NCBI GenBank assembly: GCA_017882205.1
Contig: JADGPY010000165.1
Span: 1 to 7,797 of the forward strand
DNA: 7,797 nucleotides
From: Chitinophagaceae bacterium
Lineage (GTDB): Bacteria > Bacteroidota > Bacteroidia > Chitinophagales > Chitinophagaceae
Direction of reading: 5' to 3'
The notes beneath the pieces were generated by a model, which saw nothing but the letters and a program-made list of their open reading frames with translations, was not told the DNA's origin and did no database searches. This document shows, one piece after another, positions 1 through 6,066 of this stretch (positions within the stretch are counted from its first letter, which is position 1; the number at the start of each line of letters is the position of its first letter). The translations under genes were made by a program, and so were the position numbers.

Positions 1-346
1 GAAGCAGCAATACCAATTGAATATACTTGCTCCTGGTTTTATGACGCTCCTTCTCTGATAATAATAGCCTTATCCTAAAGCTTCCTATTGAAGCATCTAA
101 ATCCTTATAGTTCGTAAGAAAAGTGTAAACTTCAATTAAGTCAACCCGGGAGTAAGAATAATTTTCAAAAATGGCAAGATTAGCAATAAAGCCTTTCAGG
201 ATATCCTGTCGCAATAAAATTTCTTCATGGGAAGAAAGTGGTTCACTTAATAAACGAATTAAAGTTTCTTTTGAATAGTCATTAAGAGTAAAGTCAAATA
301 GTGGCAATATTTCCAGTGGAATATGTAAATCTGCTATATTGGTCAT
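1..346 (-). CDS. MutS-family DNA mismatch repair ATPase, N-terminal part (runs off left edge)
   Basis: The reading frame opens with ATG at 346 and stays open for 115 codons to the left edge, so only the N-terminus is visible. After a short leader (LFDFTLNDYSKETLIRLL, about residues 16-33) comes a stretch ending in EPLSSHEEILLRQDILKGF. It has the pattern of the MutS core/lever region (domain III), in which 'L..PL.....I..RQD.I..F' is typical. A helical segment follows (FENYSYSRVDLIEVYTFLTN). The ATPase domain with its Walker motifs would lie outside the window, so it cannot be checked. The early position of the core segment means the N-terminal mismatch-binding domain of classical MutS is missing. 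This points to a shorter MutS-related protein rather than MutS itself. It is divergent from the VOC gene at 550. The assignment rests on pattern recognition only. Confidence 0.62.
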   Translation of the reverse strand, partial: MTNIADLHIPLEILPLFDFTLNDYSKETLIRLLSEPLSSHEEILLRQDILKGFIANLAIFENYSYSRVDLIEVYTFLTNYKDLDASIGSFRIRLLLSEKERHKTRSKYIQLVLLL

Positions 347-450
347 TTATATTCACTTTGAATTTGTTGCTAAAGTTAGAAACTTAGCGTTTATCAATTG
401 CGTTTAATTCAAATACACAGAAGGCTTTTGTCGAGTTGTTACTGAAACAG

Positions 451-487
451 GTCGCGCATTCTACCCAATTAATGTCGCATTCACACC
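451..487 (+). repeat. Imperfect direct repeat in the divergent intergenic region
   Basis: GTCGCGCATTCTACC (451-465) is followed by GTCGCATTCACACC (474-487). They share GTCGC, ATTC and ACC, with a two-base insertion in the first copy and one extra base in the second. The starts are 23 bases apart, roughly two helical turns. The pair ends at the putative -33 region of the downstream promoter, so it could be a regulator-binding site. No regulator is known and chance similarity is possible. Confidence 0.25.
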
Positions 488-518
488 TTTCCAATTTAAA
501 TTTCTGAAAGTATATTTG
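487..518 (+). promoter_or_regulatory. Candidate Bacteroidota-type promoter for the VOC gene
   Basis: TATATTTG at 511-518 matches the Bacteroidota -7 box TAnnTTTG exactly. The expected -33 element (TTTG) is represented only by a weak CTTTCC at 487-492, about 20 bases upstream. Transcription would start near 523-526, giving a leader of about 25 bases before the ATG at 550. The rest of the 347-549 intergenic region shows no gene. Confidence 0.42.
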
Positions 519-549
519 TTTTCTTTAACACCGATTAATAAAAATCTAT

Positions 550-1026
550 ATGCAAAAAATCACCACGTTTCTCTGGTTCAATGACAAAGCTGAAGAAGCA
601 GTAAATTTTTATATCTCTGTTTTTAAAAACTCTAAGATTTTGAGGGTAAGCCGCTATGGAGATGCAGGTCCCGGACCCAAAGGATCTCTTATGGTGGCTT
701 CATTCGAATTGGATGGACAGAAATTCATGGCATTAAATGGAGGCCCACACTTTAGTTTTACTCCGGCTATCTCATTATTGGTGAATTGCGAAACACAGGA
801 AGAGGTAGATGAGTACTGGGAAAAACTAACTGAAGGCGGAAAAGAAGTGCAATGTGGATGGCTTGAAGATAAATTCGGTTTGTCGTGGCAGATTGTTCCT
901 GTTGCGATGGGGGATCTAATGAGTGACCCGGATCCTGAGAAATCAAAAAGAGTTATGGAGGCCATGCTTAAGATGAAGAAGCTTGATATTAATGTTCTTC
1001 AGGCGGCATATGACCAGATATATTAA
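550..1026 (+). CDS. PhnB-like VOC-superfamily protein (3-demethylubiquinone methyltransferase-like glyoxalase fold)
   Basis: This 158-residue protein has the full length and layout of the PhnB/'3-dmu-9_3-mt' family of the vicinal oxygen chelate superfamily. It opens with ITTFLWFNDKAEEAVNFY (4-21), the usual first beta-alpha unit. The central segment SLMVASFELDGQKFMALNGG (46-65) and FSFTPAISLLVNC (68-80) follow. The acidic helix EEVDEYWEKLTEGG (84-97) and the signature CGWLEDKFGLSWQIVP (102-117) complete the fold. No signal peptide or membrane segment is seen, so it is probably cytoplasmic. The family name is historical: members are mostly uncharacterised and methyltransferase activity should not be assumed. 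The substrate cannot be inferred. The ATG at 550 follows an AT-rich leader without Shine-Dalgarno sequence and lies just behind a good -7 box. It appears to be a single-gene unit, with 154 bases before the next gene. Confidence 0.87.
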   Translation: MQKITTFLWFNDKAEEAVNFYISVFKNSKILRVSRYGDAGPGPKGSLMVASFELDGQKFMALNGGPHFSFTPAISLLVNCETQEEVDEYWEKLTEGGKEVQCGWLEDKFGLSWQIVPVAMGDLMSDPDPEKSKRVMEAMLKMKKLDINVLQAAYDQIY

Positions 1027-1056
1027 ACTAATTTTCTAATTCCATTATTATTTCTA

Positions 1057-1105
1057 AGCTTCGGACAACTTTGGCCCGCTTTTCCCGTATTATTATCCGA
1101 ACGCT
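1057..1105. repeat. Inverted repeat between the VOC and sugar dehydrogenase genes
   Basis: AGCTTCGGA (1057-1065) pairs with TCCGAACGCT (1096-1105), giving a nine-base stem with one bulged C and a loop of about 30 bases. No T-run follows on the plus strand, so it is not a convincing intrinsic terminator. It could be an RNA stem-loop or a protein-binding site. The rest of 1027-1180 shows no gene. Confidence 0.22.
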
Positions 1106-1180
1106 AACCTCTTACTTTTCCAAGAAGCTATTGTTCTTCCAAAATTGGCTGCAATTAATCATCTCTTAAATTGTTAATTT

Positions 1181-2584
1181 ATGAAGCCAATTGTAGAAGC
1201 CGACCATGCCAGTTATACAAAAAATAAAAACTGGTTGTTACTAATCGTTTTACTGGTGTGTTTTATTCTATCTTATATAGGATGTAAAAAAAATAATGAT
1301 CAGCCGGCCAATGTCCAATCAAACCTGAAGCTGGTCGCTGACAATCTTGTATCTCCTTTATCAGTCGTTGAATCACCTGATGGCACAAATAGATTGTTTA
1401 TTATTGACCAGGTTGGGAAGATATGGATCGTATCCCCTGCTGGTATGGTGGTTTCCACACCATTTATGGACCTTTCCGGAAAGCTGGCTATATTAAATCC
1501 GGCATATGATGAGAGAGGTTTGCTTAGCCTCGCTTTCCATCCCAGCTTTAAAACCAATGGTAAGTTCTACGTGTTTTATACAGCACCTCCTCATGCCGGA
1601 GGGCCAGCGCCTGGTGTGAACTGGAGCAGTTTAACCCGAATCTCAGAATTCAAAGTTTCAACTACAGATCCCAATCTTGCAGACATGACTTCTGAAAGGG
1701 TAATTCTTGAAGCTGATCATCCACAGGCTAATCACAATGGAGGTACTGTTGCCTTTGGGCCTGATGGCTACCTCTATATTTCTATTGGTGATGGTGGAAA
1801 TAAAGATGATAATGGGCCAGGGCATATCCCAGACTGGTACACAACCAATGCGGGAGGTAATGCACAAAATATTTGGGCAAACCTTATGGGTAAAGTATTG
1901 AGAATAGATGTGAATAGCGGGACTCCTTATAGCATCCCGCCTGATAATCCATTTGTAACCTCAACGTATGCAAAAAAAGAGATCTATGCTTTTGGGTTCA
2001 GAAACCCATACCGGTTTTCTTTCGACATGGGTGGAACCCATGGGCTCTATCTTGGCGATGCCGGACAATCTCTTTATGAAGAAATTGATCTTGTAACCAA
2101 AGGTGGTAACTATGGTTGGAATGTAAAAGAAGGTCCCCTATGTTTTAGTACAGACAGTGATCTAATAGTTCGTCCTGCTTGCCCTACTGTTGATTCGGCA
2201 GGCAACCCATTGGTCGACCCTATTATTGCAATGAAGAATAAAGCTAATCCTGACGGAATGGGGACTATAACTGTTATTGTTGGTGGTAATGTTTATAGAG
2301 GAACTACTTTTCCTCAATGGCAAGGCCATTATATCTTTGGAAGTTTTTCCCAGGGAGGTGCCGGAGCCGCAGGCGCTACCGGGGAATTATATGTTGCCAG
2401 CTCTGCTGGTTCAGGCGCACTGTCCTTTGATGATTTGAAGCCTAGAGATTTTTCAGCTAATTTGGGCTATTACCTTAAAGGATTTGGGCAAGATCTTTCC
2501 GGTGAGTTGTATATCACTGTAACCGGGGTGCAGGGACCATCAGGAGCTACTGGTAAGGTGTATAAATTGGTAGCTGCTCAATAG
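1181..2584 (+). CDS. PQQ-dependent glucose/sorbosone-type sugar dehydrogenase, membrane-anchored
   Basis: The protein of 467 residues is a six-bladed beta-propeller quinoprotein of the GSDH family (soluble glucose dehydrogenase / aldose sugar dehydrogenase). It would oxidise a sugar in the periplasm with PQQ as cofactor. Visible signatures are SPLSVVESPDGTNRLFIID (58-76), LLSLAFHPSF (114-123), and NHNGGTVAFGPDGYLYISIG (184-203) with the expected catalytic His185. Further ones are NIWANLMGKVLRIDVN (230-245), AFGFRNPYRFSFD (270-282) with Arg274, LYLGDAGQSLYEEIDLV (289-305), GGNYGWNVKEG (308-318) and GGNVYRGTTFPQWQGHYIFG (368-387). The N-terminus has a hydrophobic stretch (18-31) ending in SYIGC with Cys35, probably a lipoprotein signal, although Tyr at -3 is not canonical. 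Length is normal for the family. The electron acceptor is not encoded next to it. The start has an AT-rich leader and no Shine-Dalgarno sequence. It converges on the minus-strand operon with a four-base gap. Confidence 0.88.
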   Translation: MKPIVEADHASYTKNKNWLLLIVLLVCFILSYIGCKKNNDQPANVQSNLKLVADNLVSPLSVVESPDGTNRLFIIDQVGKIWIVSPAGMVVSTPFMDLSGKLAILNPAYDERGLLSLAFHPSFKTNGKFYVFYTAPPHAGGPAPGVNWSSLTRISEFKVSTTDPNLADMTSERVILEADHPQANHNGGTVAFGPDGYLYISIGDGGNKDDNGPGHIPDWYTTNAGGNAQNIWANLMGKVLRIDVNSGTPYSIPPDNPFVTSTYAKKEIYAFGFRNPYRFSFDMGGTHGLYLGDAGQSLYEEIDLVTKGGNYGWNVKEGPLCFSTDSDLIVRPACPTVDSAGNPLVDPIIAMKNKANPDGMGTITVIVGGNVYRGTTFPQWQGHYIFGSFSQGGAGAAGATGELYVASSAGSGALSFDDLKPRDFSANLGYYLKGFGQDLSGELYITVTGVQGPSGATGKVYKLVAAQ

Positions 2585-2588
2585 CATT

Positions 2589-5300
2589 CTAACCCTGTCG
2601 CACAACGAAGTAAGGCTGATTAGCCAGGGACTGATCAAAGCCCGGATACAAAGACGCTGATGTAGGTCCATCTCTTAGTATAAAATAATATTGTATGGGG
2701 TATGGCGAGTTTGTATAATCGGCAGGGATATTTGCCTTGTAACTTTTACCCGCTAATTGCATCTCCACATTTTTAAAACGTTCGGCCTGGTTTACATGAC
2801 GATAAAATAAACTTACCGACTTTGGCATTTTATCAAATGAGATTTCAATATCCATTTGTTGTGTGCGGTTGAATTGAGCTGGTAACTTATGGTATGCAGA
2901 TGGGATAACCCTGTGCGGATGTCCTAAGGCTTCACGTATAGCTGATCGAACCACTTCTTTTTGCACGGCACTTTCACCTTTAACATCCTCCTGCTTTTTT
3001 GCCATATCTGCTATATCCTCATCAATTGCGGGTAACCGATCGAGCCAGTGGCCTCTTTGGAAAGCCCTCTCTCCAACTGTAATATCGGGCCTATATATGC
3101 CTTTCGCAATATTTGCGGCATCAGCCCAACAACTCCTGGCATAACGGTAAGCCTTAAGTGCTTCTTCTAATGCAATTTGATCATGAGATTGTACAAAAAT
3201 TTCATAAAGCACAGCAGCACGAAATTTGGCTGCGAAAAAAAGGCCTAAACCAGCTTGCATAGAAACATCAATATGCATTCTCCTAAACTCCGGATTATTC
3301 TTCCTGGTTGTTGTAGCCTCCGCCTGTTTTAAATATTTGGTGACATCATTGGCATAGTCCTCCAACCATTGTGCATATTCAATCGGGTTGTACTTACCAC
3401 TGCATTCGCCTTTTAATAGCTCAGTTGCATAATCATTGATTCTAAGAAACAGTTGTGGATCAAGAGGGCTGACGTTGCCAAATACTTTTGGTGAGGGGGT
3501 GTCAAGCTGGGTATTATAATTCGCGGATGGATTAACTATTGACTGATTGGTATACATTTCGGGCCAGTAGTTGTTGTTCGCGGCTGAAGCGTCATGCACG
3601 GTTAATACAATAGGAAGAATACGTGTAGCATTTGCCAGCGCTAACTCTGTCGCTTCTGCTGCGGCTCCAAATTGTTTGCGCAAATAACGGCTCCACACAT
3701 CCCTGTCACAATCCGGATTATAAAACATTCGGCCAAAAATCCTGAGTGTGTAAAGATATTTCTCCCAATCCCACTTTGGATCCAATGTAGAATCTGAGTA
3801 ACCGTTACGGCTACCTGTAATACCTGTTCCACGACGTCCCTTAAACGACAAAGGTTCCATAAATTCTACACCCGTAATTCCGCAAAAACCGGATGCCCGT
3901 GAATGAGCTGCTGCAGTTACCGGATCACCCCATAATAGAATTCGCTGTGTACCCGGCCAAATGCGATGAACCACTTTATATGTGCGATCTTCTTTTAAAA
4001 GATCTCCGTAACCATATCTCATAAAACTTCGTGACCCCTCGCTTAAATTCATTAGAGCAGATGTTTTCTTCTGTGGATCAGGAATTTCAAGAGCCCTGAT
4101 ATCTGCCTGATGATAGGACATTCCCATATGTTCGGCCCAATATTTTGGAGAAATGGTGATGGGCAATCCTGTTGCTATTGCTGAGTCCATCATAGTTTGA
4201 TCCATTCCTTTGGCATGCATATCAATTTCTACCTTTCTGCCGCAAGTTTTTACTCCCTCAAATACTCTCTGCCAAAATTGATAGCTGCCTTCAGTTACTC
4301 CACTCTCTCCGTGAATTCTGAATGTGACACCGCTGATAGCAGGACATGCCTGTAATAGAGCACGCACAGCATCTCTGCAATAGGGACCGTGATTTTCTGA
4401 AGTCAGCCCAGTGATGCTGTAATTTGGATTTGGACTATTCAACCACTCATAACCATGCATCCATAATCCCAGTTGAAATTTCATTCCCCTGGCCACAGTC
4501 TGTTCACTTATAAATTGTAGCATTTGAAGGTTATTATCCCGTTCAGAATCCGGTAACCCTTTTGCCTTTACATCATATCCCGGAACCGATATAAAGAATG
4601 GGTATGCAAAAAGGAAATAGGCATCAGTAACATTTCTCAAAAAATCATACCCTAAACCCAGGAATAAATTAAAACGATTGTAACGTTGGGTGGCTAACAT
4701 AGTAAGGTAATGCGGCCACATCTCTCTGTCATTAAACCATGGCTTATCCTCAATTTCACTTACAAACAGTTTGGCAAGACTACGAATTGAATTAGCGGGT
4801 TTTTCAACAATGGGTTTTTCAATATGTAAAGAAGTTAAAGGTTGCACAGAGTAATTAACCCTGTCTGCCAATTCCAGCACAGCGTAAATGATACCCTGCA
4901 CATCATTGGCGGTAGCAAGTAGCAGTTGCTTGCCTTCAGATTTTAGGCGAATAAGCCCAAGAGCTTCATCTACAGCCGGAATTGTTGTTCCTGCCTCTTT
5001 TAATAATTTCTTTGCAATAGAAGAAGAGGTACCTGCTACAACAATGCATAATTCTTCATTCGCCAGGGTCAGTCTTTCAAATCTAACTACTGTTATGCCT
5101 TTCGATGTAAGAGATGACTGAAGTTCCTTTACAGCCCATTGAGAAGGAGCACTACCTGCTATCGAATCATGAGGGTCTGAAACAATGGAAATCTTTTTTT
5201 CGGTAAAGTCTGCAAGAGTTAAAAAAGGTACTCCAAGTACTGTAATACCTGTAGTTTTTAAAAACCGGCGTCTGCTAAAATAGTTCTTACCTTGTTTCAC
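2589..5300 (-). CDS. Tat-exported glycoside hydrolase-like protein (alpha-glucuronidase/hexosaminidase-like architecture), last gene of the operon
   Basis: This protein has 903 residues. The N-terminus SRRRFLKTTGITVLGVPFL (9-27) is a textbook twin-arginine signal, so it should be exported folded. Residues about 35-165 resemble the alpha/beta domain in front of GH67 and GH20-type glycosidases, ending in ATANDVQGIIYAVLELADRV (129-148). A large region (about 190-520) looks like a TIM barrel, with RYNRFNLFLGL (206-216), KFQLGLWMHGYEW (274-286), GVTFRIHGESGVTEG (324-338), KVEIDMHAKGMD (356-367) and ISPKYWAEHMGMSY (383-396). Glu332, Glu337, Asp360 and Glu390 are candidate acidic catalytic residues (inference). 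A helical region (about 530-790) and a beta-rich C-terminal domain (about 810-900) follow. The family cannot be named with certainty and the substrate is unknown. The start is GTG, overlapping the TGA of the upstream gene as GTGA. An in-frame stop at 5319-5321 rules out a longer start, and the next Met is residue 194. Confidence 0.6.
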   Translation of the reverse strand: MKQGKNYFSRRRFLKTTGITVLGVPFLTLADFTEKKISIVSDPHDSIAGSAPSQWAVKELQSSLTSKGITVVRFERLTLANEELCIVVAGTSSSIAKKLLKEAGTTIPAVDEALGLIRLKSEGKQLLLATANDVQGIIYAVLELADRVNYSVQPLTSLHIEKPIVEKPANSIRSLAKLFVSEIEDKPWFNDREMWPHYLTMLATQRYNRFNLFLGLGYDFLRNVTDAYFLFAYPFFISVPGYDVKAKGLPDSERDNNLQMLQFISEQTVARGMKFQLGLWMHGYEWLNSPNPNYSITGLTSENHGPYCRDAVRALLQACPAISGVTFRIHGESGVTEGSYQFWQRVFEGVKTCGRKVEIDMHAKGMDQTMMDSAIATGLPITISPKYWAEHMGMSYHQADIRALEIPDPQKKTSALMNLSEGSRSFMRYGYGDLLKEDRTYKVVHRIWPGTQRILLWGDPVTAAAHSRASGFCGITGVEFMEPLSFKGRRGTGITGSRNGYSDSTLDPKWDWEKYLYTLRIFGRMFYNPDCDRDVWSRYLRKQFGAAAEATELALANATRILPIVLTVHDASAANNNYWPEMYTNQSIVNPSANYNTQLDTPSPKVFGNVSPLDPQLFLRINDYATELLKGECSGKYNPIEYAQWLEDYANDVTKYLKQAEATTTRKNNPEFRRMHIDVSMQAGLGLFFAAKFRAAVLYEIFVQSHDQIALEEALKAYRYARSCWADAANIAKGIYRPDITVGERAFQRGHWLDRLPAIDEDIADMAKKQEDVKGESAVQKEVVRSAIREALGHPHRVIPSAYHKLPAQFNRTQQMDIEISFDKMPKSVSLFYRHVNQAERFKNVEMQLAGKSYKANIPADYTNSPYPIQYYFILRDGPTSASLYPGFDQSLANQPYFVVRQG
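5297..5300 (-). promoter_or_regulatory. GTGA stop-start overlap (translational coupling)
   Basis: On the minus strand GTGA holds the GTG start of the Tat glycosidase-like gene and the TGA stop of the NuoB-like gene. Ribosomes finishing the redox subunit are positioned to re-initiate on the exported protein, so the two should be made together. No separate promoter can be placed in front of the downstream gene other than inside coding sequence. Confidence 0.7.
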
Positions 5301-6049
5301 TTTCTTTTTTTGATTAACTCAAGCACCCCATTGATAAATGTCAGGGGATGAATAGGGTTACCGGGTACATACAAATCAATTTTATACTTAGATAAAAAAC
5401 TTCTGTTTAAGGCTGGGCTTCCTTCAAATATTCCACCGCTGATGGCATCGGTTCCGGTAAGGATAATAATTTTGGGATCGGGTATGGCATCGTAGCATAT
5501 TTGCAGTGGCTGCGCCATATTTTCTGTGATGGGTCCTGTTATTACTATACCATCTGCATGTCGGGGCGAGGCAACAAAATCTATCCCAAAACGACCCATA
5601 TCAAAGTTTACATTACCACAGGCATTTAGTTCCAACTCACAACTATTATCTCCGCCTGCCGATACCTGCCTTAACTTTAGTGAACCACTGAAATATTTAT
5701 GAATTTCCTTTCGAATTAAGTCAGGATTAAGTTCAATCGGTTCATCTTGTCCTTCTTTGATGATAAGATTATTGCGTTCATTCGTGGATATTTTATAGTC
5801 GGTTGTAAATTTTATTTTGTTTGGAAAAGCAATGGCACACTCTCCGCAAAACGTACATTTTCCTAAGTCAATACTGACTGGGTTTGTTGAGATGGCATTT
5901 GTAGGGCATAGTTCCATCAACTCATTTTCATTAACATTTTCTGTACTGATAACCGGTCTCCCCCTGAATATGCCGGGTATGGTTGCTTTTGTAACATCGG
6001 GAATGTATTGCTTACCCTGGTGTAGAAGTATTTTAAGATTGTCTAACAT
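5297..6049 (-). CDS. Fused ferredoxin/NuoB-like small subunit of a hydrogenase-related (Ehr-type) membrane complex
   Basis: The 250-residue protein joins two subunits that are separate in formate hydrogenlyase (HycF and HycG types). Residues about 40-80 are a half-degenerate 2[4Fe-4S] ferredoxin. C48PTNAI and C65TFCGEC remain, while the first CxxCxxC is absent and Phe75 stands where the last Cys would be. The four cysteines left (48, 65, 68, 71) suffice for one cluster. Residues about 130-245 are NuoB/HycG-like, with CELELNACGNVNFDMGRFGI (137-156), ASPRHADGIVITGPITENMA (160-179), GTDAISGGIFEG (199-210) and YVPGNPIHP (227-235). Of the four usual ligands of the proximal cluster only Cys137 remains; the others read Asp134, Asp201 and Asn231. 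The protein is cytoplasmic and should dock on the large subunit encoded 17 bases upstream. ATG at 6049 is the start; no Shine-Dalgarno is seen. Confidence 0.85.
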   Translation of the reverse strand: MLDNLKILLHQGKQYIPDVTKATIPGIFRGRPVISTENVNENELMELCPTNAISTNPVSIDLGKCTFCGECAIAFPNKIKFTTDYKISTNERNNLIIKEGQDEPIELNPDLIRKEIHKYFSGSLKLRQVSAGGDNSCELELNACGNVNFDMGRFGIDFVASPRHADGIVITGPITENMAQPLQICYDAIPDPKIIILTGTDAISGGIFEGSPALNRSFLSKYKIDLYVPGNPIHPLTFINGVLELIKKRK

Positions 6050-6066
6050 TTTTACAGCTTTATCTT

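Noticed and set aside
371..378. Minus-strand -7 box (TAACTTTA) for the MutS-like gene
   Set aside because: It has one mismatch, and the nearest TTG upstream gives a spacing of only about 16 bases. Too weak to call.
1113..1120. Promoter box TACTTTTC before the sugar dehydrogenase
   Set aside because: It has one mismatch to TAnnTTTG, and there is no -33 element at the expected distance.
4888..5121. Plus-strand open frame of 77 codons inside the glycosidase-like gene
   Set aside because: It is antisense to a well-supported coding region and shows no recognisable domain. The same holds for other open frames opposite or within the genes, such as 5817-6224, 7015-7233 and 7610-7792.
2589..5300. 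Firm assignment to GH67 or GH115 alpha-glucuronidase
   Set aside because: The domain order is similar, but I could not place the diagnostic catalytic motifs, so only a broad glycosidase-like call is made.
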